Assembly (NCBI GenBank): GCA_002494135.1
Contig: DLBG01000082.1
Location: forward strand, 1 to 22,650
Direction of reading: 5' to 3'
Source: Lachnospiraceae bacterium UBA7027
Lineage (GTDB): Bacteria; Bacillota; Clostridia; Lachnospirales; Lachnospiraceae
Length of the DNA: 22,650 nt
The first letter of the stretch is position 1; each line of letters opens with the position of its first letter. Positions 13,539 through 21,874 of the stretch are shown one piece after another. The notes beneath the pieces are model-generated. The model saw nothing but the letters and a program-made list of their open reading frames with translations, did no database searches and had not been told where the DNA came from. Both the position numbers and the translations under genes were made by a program.

Positions 13539-15269
13539 ATGAATGGTTTTTGCGAAAAAAAATTTCGTTCCATGTTTATTTCCGGCACATTCACAAAGGC
13601 GGTTATGTACATCATGCTTCTTTGTGACAGTATTATTGCGGGTTATTTTGTGGGTGAAGCGGGTGTCGCGGCAATCAATGCGATTACACCGGTAACCGGA
13701 ATCGTAACTTTCTTCGGCGACCTGGTTTCCACCGGTGTGGGAATTGTCTATACCAGAGAAATCGGTGCCATGAGAAAGAAACGGGCCGACGAAATATACG
13801 GTCAGGGACTGATTATCAGCATCTCCATCGGGCTGATTTCCGCACTGATCATTTTTTTGATTCAGGGTATCTTTTTCCGTTTAAACGGCGTTACGGGTGA
13901 AATACTGACCAATGCGCTCAAATACTACCGTCTTACCCCCATCAATGCATTTCTCACAATTTTGATTTTCTACTTAGAACAGATGGTTTACAGCGACGGC
14001 GACGAGCTTTGCAACAACATCTGTTACGTCTTCCAGATCGGAGGAAATATTCTTGCTTCCGTGATCCTTGCAAAACACATGGGAATGGCCGGTATCATTT
14101 TGGGATCCATCATCGGAAACAGTCTTGGAATCCTGACCTGCATATGGCATTTCTTCCGTAAAAGCAATTCCTTACATTTCGTCTGGCACTTCTCTCTTCG
14201 CGACTTTTTCCTTACCTCGCGTTACAGTATCGTGGACTCTTCCGTCTATCTTTGCTGGGCACTGATGGACTATGTCATGATCGGATTCGTTTCCGCACAT
14301 TACGGGGAAGGCGGCCTGGTTACTCTCGCCGTTGTTGTAAGTCTGATTGAATTCAGCGTGGTTTTAGACGGTGTCGGAATGGCCATGCAGCCTTTAATCG
14401 GTACCTACTTTGGAGAGAAAAATCATAAGCTGATCAAACGCGTCATGAAATCCGGCATTCTGGCAGCCCTCATAGAAGGCGTTGTGGCAACCGTTTTAAT
14501 CTGGATCTTTGCCAAACAGTTCTGTGCTCTTTTCGGAATAAAAGGAGGCGATTCCTTAGCCCCCTCCATGTCAGCCATCCGGATTGTCTGCACCGGATTC
14601 ACATTTTGCGGAGCGGTATCCTTAATGACATCTTATTACATGCTGATTGACCGCATCGGTATGTCCACATGCTTTTCCTGCCTGCAGAACGGCCTGCTTT
14701 ATATGCTGCTTCCGATTCTGGGTTCCGCATTATTTGGCGTAAACGGAATGTGGGCGGGCTTTGTTCTGGCTCCCATCCTTACACTCGCATCAGCACTGCT
14801 TTTCGTTCTTCTCCGCTACGGAAAGGACAATTTCCCGTTCCTGTTAAAAGACATCGATTCCGAAATAGAAGTACTGGACGATACGCTTACCACAAAAAGC
14901 ACGGACCGGATTTCCGGAGAAGTCAAAGACATGCTGCTTTCCCGCAATTATTCAAAAGATTTAGCCTACCGTGCCGCTTTATTTGTGGAAGAAATCTGCC
15001 TTACCGTACAGGATAAAAACAAAAACAGGAAAAAGCCCGTTCTCATCGAATACTCTCTCTTCTTTGAGGAGGATTCCGTACTTATTATCGAACGCGACTC
15101 CGGGAAACTTTTTGATTTAACGGATCCCGACATGCCAGTAGACGGCTTAAGCAGCCTGATTATCAGCGGACTGATGGAATCCCAGAAGGAAAAAGCATAT
15201 CTCGTAACAACAGGCTATAACCGGAATATGATACGATTATCGAACGCAGAAACCGGAGGTGAGATCTGA
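13539..15269 (+). CDS. MATE-family efflux transporter with degenerate HATPase-like C-terminal tail
   Basis: A 576-residue protein. Residues 1-437 form a MATE (multidrug and toxic compound extrusion) transporter with about 12 membrane helices; the N-terminal SGTFTKAVMYIMLLCDSIIAG and GEAGVAAINAITPV match the first helices, and NSLGILTCIWHF and GTYFGEKNHKLIKR are typical. MATE proteins usually end near residue 450. Here about 139 further residues form a soluble domain resembling RsbW-type HATPases: RAALFVEEICLTVQDKN in place of the N-box, ERDSGKLFDL in place of the G1 motif and VDGLSSLIISGLME in place of G2. The N-box asparagine and the G2 glycines are missing, so ATP use is doubtful. The 3' end contains GGAGGTGA, the ribosome binding site of the next gene three bases downstream. 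The tail assignment is inference from pattern and context. Confidence 0.85.
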   Translation: MNGFCEKKFRSMFISGTFTKAVMYIMLLCDSIIAGYFVGEAGVAAINAITPVTGIVTFFGDLVSTGVGIVYTREIGAMRKKRADEIYGQGLIISISIGLISALIIFLIQGIFFRLNGVTGEILTNALKYYRLTPINAFLTILIFYLEQMVYSDGDELCNNICYVFQIGGNILASVILAKHMGMAGIILGSIIGNSLGILTCIWHFFRKSNSLHFVWHFSLRDFFLTSRYSIVDSSVYLCWALMDYVMIGFVSAHYGEGGLVTLAVVVSLIEFSVVLDGVGMAMQPLIGTYFGEKNHKLIKRVMKSGILAALIEGVVATVLIWIFAKQFCALFGIKGGDSLAPSMSAIRIVCTGFTFCGAVSLMTSYYMLIDRIGMSTCFSCLQNGLLYMLLPILGSALFGVNGMWAGFVLAPILTLASALLFVLLRYGKDNFPFLLKDIDSEIEVLDDTLTTKSTDRISGEVKDMLLSRNYSKDLAYRAALFVEEICLTVQDKNKNRKKPVLIEYSLFFEEDSVLIIERDSGKLFDLTDPDMPVDGLSSLIISGLMESQKEKAYLVTTGYNRNMIRLSNAETGGEI

Positions 15270-15272
15270 TAA

Positions 15273-16871
15273 ATGAATATCATCATCTATGACTTCGGCA
15301 CAAGCAGTGTAAAGACCTGCCTTTTTACAATTGATTCCGGGATTTGTCTTACCGCTTCCTCTTCCGCCGGATATTCTCTTTATGTCAGCGACGACGGCGG
15401 TGCCGAACAGGATACCGACGAATGGTGGAATGCCATATGTTCCACCACGAAAAAACTGTTTCAACAGTGTGATATAACTCCCGGGGAGATAGACGGGATT
15501 GCGTTCTGTTCCCAGATACAGGGATCTGTTTTTGTGGATGAAAACGGCAATGCCTTAAGACGTCCCATGAACTATCTCGATCAAAAAGGCGTGAAGGAGT
15601 ATAACAAATGCATGCGCAGCGGACTCATTAAAGTATCCGGCTGCAACCTGTTTAAGCTGCTTCGAAACCTCGCCGTAAATTATGCCGCATCCACAAGTGC
15701 CAAAGACCCCGTATGGAAGTACAAATGGGTAGAGAATAATGAGCCGGAAATATATAATAAAATATATAAATGGCTGGACATAAACGACTATCTGACAGCA
15801 AAATGCACCGGCCGGATTGTCCGGACCGCAGATTCCGCATTTGCAACCTTCCTTTATGATACCAGAAAAGGACGGGAAGGCTGGAACAGCGGGCTTTTAA
15901 AAATGTATGGCATCAATCCGAAACATATGCCTGAAATTATCGACTGTACCGAAAAAGCCGGCGAACTGACCATGAAAGCCGCATCGGATTTAGGACTAAA
16001 AGAAGGCATTCCTGTTTTCGCGGGCGGCGGCGATACGACCTTTGTAAGTATCGGAGCGGGTGCCTGCAACGTCGGTGATACGCATATTTATGTAGGAACA
16101 TCGGGCTGGGTGTCCACCTTCTTAGATCATCAGGTTGTAGACATCAATGCCATGATTACCGGTGTGCTCTCCGCCTGCCGCGGTTACTTCAATTATTACG
16201 CCGAGCTGGAAACTGCCGGCAAATGCATAGACTGGATGAAAGACAATCTTACGGAAGAACAAAAAAAACTTCAGCTAAAAATAAACCAAAACGGTATTTC
16301 TCCGGAGTTTGAAGAATTTTTCACCCATTATTACGAGCATTTATCCGATGAAATCAGTAAAGCCCCTCCCGGGGCAAACGGTGTTATTTTCACCCCGTGG
16401 CTTCATGGAAACCGCTGTCCTTTTGAGGATAACAATGCTGCAGGTATTTTTTTCAATATCCGAATCGATACCGGCCGAGAAGACATGCTTCGCGCCGTAT
16501 TCGAAGGAATCTGTTATCACCTTCGATGGCTTTTGGAATGTGAGAACAGGAAAGTACAAACTTCCGACACCATTCGCTTTGTGGGCGGTGCTTCCCTCTC
16601 TCCGGTTTTTTGCCGGATTCTTTCGGACATTACCGACCGAAACATAGAGACCATAAACAACGCCCAGGAAGTCGGTGCCATGGGAGCCGCAATGGTTGTT
16701 GCATGCGGTATACGGGGCGATAATGTCATGAAGCTTTCAAAGGAACTTGTAAAGCCCGCTCACACATACGTTCCGGATAATCGTAACAGGGAAATATACG
16801 AACGAAATTATCGCATTTTTAAGAAACTGTATAAAAACAATGCTTCCTGCTTTAAGGAAATCAATTCATAA
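15273..16871 (+). CDS. FGGY-family carbohydrate kinase (xylulokinase-like)
   Basis: A 532-residue cytosolic sugar kinase of the FGGY/ASKHA fold that phosphorylates a sugar or polyol with ATP. Visible motifs are the phosphate loop YDFGTSSVKT (6-15), the substrate region AEQDTDEWW (44-52) and SQIQG (80-84), the catalytic-base region AGGGDTTFVSIGAGA with D254, the adenosine-side VGTSGW (274-279), and a C-terminal GGASLSP. XylB has a Met-His-Gly at the SQIQG site, so xylulose as substrate is not assured. Length is slightly above the usual 480-510. It starts three bases after the MATE stop and uses an SD inside that gene, so the two are tightly coupled. Its place in a signalling block is unexpected. 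Confidence 0.88.
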   Translation: MNIIIYDFGTSSVKTCLFTIDSGICLTASSSAGYSLYVSDDGGAEQDTDEWWNAICSTTKKLFQQCDITPGEIDGIAFCSQIQGSVFVDENGNALRRPMNYLDQKGVKEYNKCMRSGLIKVSGCNLFKLLRNLAVNYAASTSAKDPVWKYKWVENNEPEIYNKIYKWLDINDYLTAKCTGRIVRTADSAFATFLYDTRKGREGWNSGLLKMYGINPKHMPEIIDCTEKAGELTMKAASDLGLKEGIPVFAGGGDTTFVSIGAGACNVGDTHIYVGTSGWVSTFLDHQVVDINAMITGVLSACRGYFNYYAELETAGKCIDWMKDNLTEEQKKLQLKINQNGISPEFEEFFTHYYEHLSDEISKAPPGANGVIFTPWLHGNRCPFEDNNAAGIFFNIRIDTGREDMLRAVFEGICYHLRWLLECENRKVQTSDTIRFVGGASLSPVFCRILSDITDRNIETINNAQEVGAMGAAMVVACGIRGDNVMKLSKELVKPAHTYVPDNRNREIYERNYRIFKKLYKNNASCFKEINS

Positions 16872-16911
16872 AACGCATCCTAAGCATGATGTTCCGTAAA
16901 AGGAGTTCTGA

Positions 16912-18321
16912 ATGGATACAAACAAAATTTTAAAAGAGAACGAGATTGATGCAAACCGGTTACTGACAATTATTAATTTGGTTACGCTCGGAATTGTCGC
17001 AATTACATGGCTTCTTTTTGAAACCGGATTTTTCTACATTCGCGTTCAGTTCCGCGGTCTGATGATTTTTAATATTCTTCTGCTGGCCACGGTTGCCGTC
17101 ATCAGTCGGATTTTCAGATTTGAGAAAGAATGGATTAAATATATTCTGATGGCCGCAATGACGATCGTCTTTGCCGTTACCACATCGGTCCTTACCTATA
17201 ATGTCACCCTGTTAATTGCCATTCCGATTCTTTTATCCATCCGGTACTTCAGCAGAAAGTACACCATCTTCATTGCCATCCTGTCGATTGTCGTTTTCTA
17301 TATCGCTTACCTCTACGGGGCAAATCACGGAATGCTGGACCTGAATTTTGTACAGTATGAACCCAATACGACTATCGTTACAAATAATAAAATGTGGCTG
17401 GACGATGCCGTCAAAAATATCCCGTACGACAGCCGGCTGATGCTTATTAATACCACCGTTTCAAACTATTTTGTCAAACTTCTGCAATATATCATCATTT
17501 CCGCAGCAAGTCTGGCACTGGTTATCTGGTGCCAGAAAATATTGCAAAAGCAGAAAGAACTTACGGAAAGCACCGCAAGAATCGGAGCCGAGTTGGAGCT
17601 TGCCGAAAAAATCCAGTCCGATATGCTTCCCAGCATTTTTCCTACTTTCTCCGAACAGAAGGAATACGATCTGTACGCATCCATGACCACGGCAAGAGAG
17701 GTCGGCGGAGATTTCTATGATTTCTTTATGATTGACGATGACCATCTCGCTTTGGTTATTGCCGATGTTTCCGGAAAAGGAATTCCCGCTGCCATGTTTA
17801 TGATGACGGCCAAAACCACAATCAAAGACTATGCTTTAACGAACGGCAGTACATCCGAAATATATACCATCGTAAATGATCGTCTTTGCGAAAACAACAA
17901 AGCCGAAATGTTCGCTACGTCGTGGATCGGAATTTTAAATATCAAAACCATGGTGATGCAGTATACCAACGCAGGTCACAACTATCCTATTCTAAAAAGG
18001 AACGGCGAGCCATGCGAATTTTTAACGGACAAACACGGGCTCTTTCTTGCAGGTCTTGAAGGAACCAGGTATAAACAAAGCGAAATACAGCTTTCTGCCG
18101 GAGACCGTCTGCTCCTTTACACCGACGGTGTTACCGAGGCGCACAGTAAAGATGGCGGTATCTACGGAGAAGACCGTCTGAAGAACGTAATCAACGCGAC
18201 CGCGGATGAAAAAGGCGAAACCGTACTCTCCCGCATTTTGGACGATGTAAACGGATTCGCCGAGGGATTGGATCAGTTTGACGATATAACGATGACCATT
18301 CTGACAATCAGGGGTGAATGA
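16912..18321 (+). CDS. Membrane-anchored PP2C/SpoIIE-type serine phosphatase
   Basis: A 469-residue regulatory phosphatase, expected to remove phosphate from a phospho-STAS protein. Residues about 20-207 contain five or six membrane helices with one longer exposed loop (about 137-188) that could sense an external signal. A charged helical linker (208-235, QKILQKQKELTESTARIGAELEL) leads into a RsbU/SpoIIE-like PP2C domain (236-469). Metal-binding residues are in place: D267 in VGGDFYD, D285 in ADVSGKGIPAAMF, D405 in YTDGVTEA and D457/D458 in QFDDITM. The ATG is preceded by AAAAGGAG. The STAS gene follows 65 bases later, consistent with a phosphatase-substrate pair. Confidence 0.93.
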   Translation: MDTNKILKENEIDANRLLTIINLVTLGIVAITWLLFETGFFYIRVQFRGLMIFNILLLATVAVISRIFRFEKEWIKYILMAAMTIVFAVTTSVLTYNVTLLIAIPILLSIRYFSRKYTIFIAILSIVVFYIAYLYGANHGMLDLNFVQYEPNTTIVTNNKMWLDDAVKNIPYDSRLMLINTTVSNYFVKLLQYIIISAASLALVIWCQKILQKQKELTESTARIGAELELAEKIQSDMLPSIFPTFSEQKEYDLYASMTTAREVGGDFYDFFMIDDDHLALVIADVSGKGIPAAMFMMTAKTTIKDYALTNGSTSEIYTIVNDRLCENNKAEMFATSWIGILNIKTMVMQYTNAGHNYPILKRNGEPCEFLTDKHGLFLAGLEGTRYKQSEIQLSAGDRLLLYTDGVTEAHSKDGGIYGEDRLKNVINATADEKGETVLSRILDDVNGFAEGLDQFDDITMTILTIRGE

Positions 18322-18386
18322 TTTATTTGAATTCTGTTAATTGCAGAATATTGATTGTAAAAATTTAATTTCAGGAGGGAAAACAA

Positions 18387-18704
18387 ATGGAACTGCAACT
18401 GGAAAGCAAAAGAGAAGGCAACGAACTGACAATCAAACTGAATGGCGAAATCAACACGGGAACCGCTCCGCAGTTAAAAGAACTGCTGGAAACAGAGCTT
18501 ACCGATGCCGAAGTACTTACTTTGGATTTTGAAAATTGCGATTTCGTTTCCTCTGCCGGGCTTCGTATTCTGCTCGCCACCTATAAGACTTTAAAGGCCC
18601 GGAAAGCACAAATGAAACTGATTAACATCGGTCCCAATTTCAGCGAAGTTCTGAATATTACCGGTCTGGATGCGGTTTTCGGCATTAAAGTAAATCATAA
18701 ATAA
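18387..18704 (+). CDS. STAS-domain anti-sigma factor antagonist
   Basis: A 105-residue single STAS domain of the RsbV/SpoIIAA type. The strand-helix pattern is complete (LTIKLNGEINTGTAPQL, then LTLDFENCDFVSSAGLRILL). The conserved phosphorylation loop is VSSAGLR at 54-60; S56 aligns with the phosphorylated serine of RsbV, with S55 as alternative. In the family, the unphosphorylated form binds the partner HATPase kinase and the phosphatase restores it. A phosphatase gene lies directly upstream and an HATPase gene two genes downstream, matching the classical trio. The start has an AGGAGGG site. Confidence 0.93.
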   Translation: MELQLESKREGNELTIKLNGEINTGTAPQLKELLETELTDAEVLTLDFENCDFVSSAGLRILLATYKTLKARKAQMKLINIGPNFSEVLNITGLDAVFGIKVNHK

Positions 18705-18721
18705 AGGGGCTGTTGTCATTC

Positions 18722-19348
18722 ATGAATGTATATGATTTTGACGGCACAATTTATTATCCGGACTGTGCCCTGAGTTTTGCACTCTGGTGCATAAACAGGC
18801 ATCCTTCGCTTGTATTTACTTATCTTCCGAAGGCCGTCTCTGCCATGATAGGACATAAAATCGGAAAAGTTCCGCGATTTGTCATGGAACGGACATTTTT
18901 CAGTTTCCTTTGTAAAGTGAAAGATTTTGACGTGCAAATCGAACGATTCTGGGATAAGCACGAAAAAAACATTTCCGACTGGTATCTTGCCCAGAAAAAG
19001 CCGGATGATTTAATCATCAGCGCCTCTCCGAGCTGCATTATCGGACCGATTGCCGGAAGACTCGGTGTAAAATATATCGCTTCGGAATACGACCGCGATG
19101 TGGGTGCCTTCGTTGATAATCTGATGCTTGCCAGAGAAAAAGCGGCTTATATTTTTGACCAGGGTTTCCCGGATATCGAAAACTTCTATTCCGATTCTCT
19201 TGCAGACACTCCTCTGGCTCTTTGTGCGGAGAAGGCACATCTGATTACAAATAAAGCGAGGACGGTTAATGACTGGCCGAAACTTGACGTTGAAACTTTG
19301 AAAAAAGTGCATGAAAAAATCGACACCGGATGGTCGGTTCATTTATAA
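18722..19348 (+). CDS. HAD-superfamily (IB) phosphatase
   Basis: A 208-residue HAD-IB hydrolase related to phosphoserine-phosphatase-like enzymes. All four motifs are present: I, YDFDGT (D5 nucleophile, D7 acid); II, IISASPS; III, a lysine in AREKAAYI; IV, FYSDSLADTPLA. A helical cap lies between motifs I and II (about 15-90), containing RHPSLVFTYLPKAV and FWDKHEKNISDWYL. The substrate is unknown; related small clostridial proteins are uncharacterised. The start is uncertain: ATG at 18722 lies 12 bases from AAAGGGG, while an in-frame TTG at 18713 lies too close; I prefer the ATG. The gene sits between STAS and HATPase genes with gaps of 17 and 10 bases, so it is clearly part of the operon. 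Confidence 0.85.
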   Translation: MNVYDFDGTIYYPDCALSFALWCINRHPSLVFTYLPKAVSAMIGHKIGKVPRFVMERTFFSFLCKVKDFDVQIERFWDKHEKNISDWYLAQKKPDDLIISASPSCIIGPIAGRLGVKYIASEYDRDVGAFVDNLMLAREKAAYIFDQGFPDIENFYSDSLADTPLALCAEKAHLITNKARTVNDWPKLDVETLKKVHEKIDTGWSVHL

Positions 19349-19358
19349 CGGAGCATAA

Positions 19359-19772
19359 ATGAAAACAATACATGTGGATTCTACAACCGATAATCTGTCT
19401 TCCGTTATGGGATTTATAAATTCCGAACTGGATGAACTTGGATGTCCCGAAAGAATACGGGCACAGATTAAACTTGCCATTGACGAACTCTTCGCCAATA
19501 TCTGTTACTATGCCTACGATTCCGCTCCCGGTCCGGTAACGATTGCTTTTGAAAGCGAACCCAATCCTCCTGCCGTTATTATTTCCCTTATCGACAAAGG
19601 AAAGCCCTACAATCCGCTGGAAGCGGATGAACCGGATGTGGAACTAAGCGGTGAAGACCGCCCTATCGGAGGACTGGGTATTTTTCTGGTGCAAAACACC
19701 ATGGATGATTTAAACTATGAATACAAAGAGAATCAAAATGTCCTGACACTGAAAAAATATCTTTTAGAATGA
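19359..19772 (+). CDS. RsbW-like ATP-binding protein (HATPase, anti-sigma kinase type)
   Basis: A 137-residue single HATPase domain of the RsbW/SpoIIAB type, the expected kinase and binding partner for the STAS protein. The N-box IDELFANICYYAY keeps both E43 and N47; the G1 motif is IDKGKPYNPL (D79), and the G2 lid RPIGGLGIFLVQNTMD (101-116) is intact. In contrast to the tail of the MATE protein, all nucleotide-binding residues are therefore present. No sigma factor gene is present in the window, so the client may be encoded elsewhere or may not be a sigma factor. The ATG follows CGGAG by five bases. Confidence 0.9.
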   Translation: MKTIHVDSTTDNLSSVMGFINSELDELGCPERIRAQIKLAIDELFANICYYAYDSAPGPVTIAFESEPNPPAVIISLIDKGKPYNPLEADEPDVELSGEDRPIGGLGIFLVQNTMDDLNYEYKENQNVLTLKKYLLE

Positions 19773-19798
19773 ATCTTTTAAAATAAAAGGAGTAAAAA

Positions 19799-20956
19799 AT
19801 GCCACCCAGCGGTCATTCCCGTTCCAGTCACAGTTCATCACACAGTTCGCATTCAAGCTCGAGGAGCAGTTCCCGGAGCCATTCTTCGTCGAGCCGTTCC
19901 CACAGTTCTTCTTCTCACAGCTCCTCCTACCGGTCGAGCCGGTCTTCATCATCCGTAAGCACATCCCGAACGACACAACCGGTAAGAACCAGAACCCATC
20001 AGCCCACGAACTACCGCTACGGAAGTACCCATCCCACATCCACCTTCCGATGCAGGAAGCATGATTACGTTTTCTATCCCGTTGCCTGGAATGATGAAAA
20101 CACGAATACGACGTATCAGAAGGGATTTTACGATGAGAAGGGTAATCACTATGACAGCCTGATTCTTAAGAATAACAAAAAATATGAAAATGTTCCCATG
20201 CACTGTGAATATTGTGATACCACGCAGGTAAGAGATTTAACGGACGATAAGGAAACCATGACCTGTCCTCACTGCGGTGCCAACATGATCATTGACGCGA
20301 TTCTGGATGAAAAAGCCGATGATACATCGGCCGGTTCCAACTATACATCAGGCAGTAACCCGGCAATCCCTGTGAAAAGAAACCGGAAGACACTAATCAT
20401 TACGCTTGCAATTATCGGCGGAATATACATTTTGCCGGTACTCTTCTACTCCACGATTGGCGCTGTGTTTGGTCCTATTTTAAAAATCAGGAAAATGCTG
20501 AACTATGCCCAAAATAACCGGACAAATACAGTACAGCAGACAACACAGCCAACGACTTCCGCAACCCAGCCGGACGTTTCAGTTCCGGATTATATAAGCA
20601 ACGTGGATATCTTCGGTCCTACGCTGTATTTAAAATTTTCCGACGACGGTATGGTAATCAGCGATTCCTCGGATTACGATTTAAATCTGACCTGGAGCGA
20701 TTATGACGAAAGCTACTATGATGCCGCCTCCGACTGCTATGTCTGGTTCAATACGGATATGGATCCGGCTCTCTGGCAATACTGGTATGAGGGGATTTCC
20801 TCCGATTACGAGGACTCCGGCTGGATGGAATATGAAAACGGAAACTGGTACATTGAAACCCAAAGCGGAAACTGGGAACAGATTGACTTAAGCGGATACG
20901 GCGACCGCATCTGGCATTTTGCCGACGCCTATGCCTCAGACTACTGGGAAAACTAA
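19799..20956 (+). CDS. Ser/His/Arg-rich zinc-ribbon membrane protein
   Basis: A 385-residue protein of unknown function with four parts. Residues 1-58 are almost only Ser, His and Arg. Residues about 84-165 hold a globular segment with a zinc ribbon (C136-x2-C139 and C156-x2-C159). A single membrane helix spans about 198-225, flanked by KRNRK. Residues about 260-385 form a second, Tyr/Trp/Asp-rich domain (LTWSDYDESYYD, GYGDRIWHF), probably outside the cell given the positive-inside rule. The basic N-terminus and ribbon would then be cytoplasmic. It ends the plus-strand block, 26 bases after the HATPase gene and with AAAAGGAG upstream of the ATG, so it is likely co-expressed. No enzymatic motif is visible. 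Repeat copy D follows right after the stop. Confidence 0.75.
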   Translation: MPPSGHSRSSHSSSHSSHSSSRSSSRSHSSSSRSHSSSSHSSSYRSSRSSSSVSTSRTTQPVRTRTHQPTNYRYGSTHPTSTFRCRKHDYVFYPVAWNDENTNTTYQKGFYDEKGNHYDSLILKNNKKYENVPMHCEYCDTTQVRDLTDDKETMTCPHCGANMIIDAILDEKADDTSAGSNYTSGSNPAIPVKRNRKTLIITLAIIGGIYILPVLFYSTIGAVFGPILKIRKMLNYAQNNRTNTVQQTTQPTTSATQPDVSVPDYISNVDIFGPTLYLKFSDDGMVISDSSDYDLNLTWSDYDESYYDAASDCYVWFNTDMDPALWQYWYEGISSDYEDSGWMEYENGNWYIETQSGNWEQIDLSGYGDRIWHFADAYASDYWEN

Positions 20957-20960
20957 ATTT

Positions 20961-20993
20961 TGGACCAGGGGGACGGGGTTAGTGGTCCATTTT
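20961..20993 (+). repeat. REP-like palindromic repeat, copy D
   Basis: Arms TGGACCA (20961-20967) and TGGTCCA (20983-20989) pair perfectly around the invariant core and are followed by TTTT. It fills almost all of the 41-base gap between two convergent genes. A stem plus short T-run in the plus direction could also act as a terminator for the Ser-rich gene. Confidence 0.9.
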
Positions 20994-20997
20994 ACAA

Positions 20998-21765
20998 TTA
21001 TGATTCTATATACTTTTCTATCACACACTGCTCCGTGATGTGGTTTCCAAGCAGCGTAATCGCCTGCTTCGGGCAATTGTTGATACAGCGATAGCACATG
21101 GTACAACAATCACCGGAAACCGCTTTCCCACCCTCCGTTTTGATATTTTTCATGGGACATAAAATTTCGCATTTCCCGCAGCCGATGCATTTTTCGGCAT
21201 CGATTTTAAGTCCGGACGTATAATTCTTCGTCTTATGACCGAAATACAGTCTCTGCCCAAACAAGCCGGCCATTTGACAGAATGGCCCCAGCCCTTCTTT
21301 GGTCGGATGCCCCTCTTTCAGTCGCTTTACCGCATCGCAAATCTTTCGTTCTGCCGCTTTTACAAGCTCCCTGTTCTTCTCAAGCGGACGCTTCAGCGCC
21401 TTCTCATCCCCGATGCTGTCGGGCATTTTCAGGTGCAGTCCGCCGGTGATTTGCGCACCGTATTTTTCCAATAGTCTTCCCAGAGAGCCCGCGCCGTCTC
21501 CGCTGAACAGCCCCATCGTCGCAATAATAAAAATCTTTTTATTCTTCCACAGTTCTCCGTGATCCGAAACAAAATCCCGCACGATTTTCGGAACGGTGCT
21601 GAACTGAACGGGATAGGAAAATACAAGGCTTTCAGCATTTGCTATAGCATCTGTGACCTCCGGGTTTTCAATGGAATATACCTTAGTATCCCTGTCGTAT
21701 TCCCTGCAGAAAAATTCAGTCACATACCTGGAATTTCCGGTGCCGCTAAAATAGATTCCTGTCAT
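20998..21765 (-). CDS. EFR1-type flavodoxin-ferredoxin protein
   Basis: A 255-residue cytosolic redox protein combining a flavodoxin-like domain with two 4Fe-4S clusters. The N-terminus YFSGTGNSRYV is the FMN-phosphate loop; FSYPVQFSTVPKIVRDF is the second flavodoxin signature. Cluster ligands are C193-x2-C196-x2-C199-x3-C203-P and C221-x2-C224-x2-C227-x3-C231-P. This layout matches the EFR1 family common in anaerobic Firmicutes. Electron donor and acceptor are unknown. The start has AAAGGA seven to ten bases upstream. It is convergent with the Ser-rich gene and lies downstream of a small membrane-protein gene with about 100 bases between, where copy E lies. Confidence 0.9.
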   Translation of the reverse strand: MTGIYFSGTGNSRYVTEFFCREYDRDTKVYSIENPEVTDAIANAESLVFSYPVQFSTVPKIVRDFVSDHGELWKNKKIFIIATMGLFSGDGAGSLGRLLEKYGAQITGGLHLKMPDSIGDEKALKRPLEKNRELVKAAERKICDAVKRLKEGHPTKEGLGPFCQMAGLFGQRLYFGHKTKNYTSGLKIDAEKCIGCGKCEILCPMKNIKTEGGKAVSGDCCTMCYRCINNCPKQAITLLGNHITEQCVIEKYIES

Positions 21766-21837
21766 TTTTCACTGTCCTTTCGATTAAAAAAACAAAACTC
21801 CAAAACCTTGTTTATGGGGTTTGTACCATAGTTCTTT

Positions 21838-21874
21838 AAAATGGACCACTAACCCCGTCCCCATGGTTCATTTT
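21838..21874 (-). repeat. REP-like palindromic repeat, copy E
   Basis: Read on the minus strand: TGAACCA (21870-21864), invariant core, TGGTCCA (21848-21842), then TTTT. One of seven arm pairs is mismatched. The TGA of the left arm is the stop of the membrane-protein gene that starts at 22458. Confidence 0.88.

Noticed and set aside
18331..18349. Inverted repeat ATTCTG-N7-CAGAAT in the gap before the STAS gene, considered as an operator.
   Set aside because: Six-base arms in an AT-rich gap are expected by chance fairly often; no second copy or clear promoter is seen.
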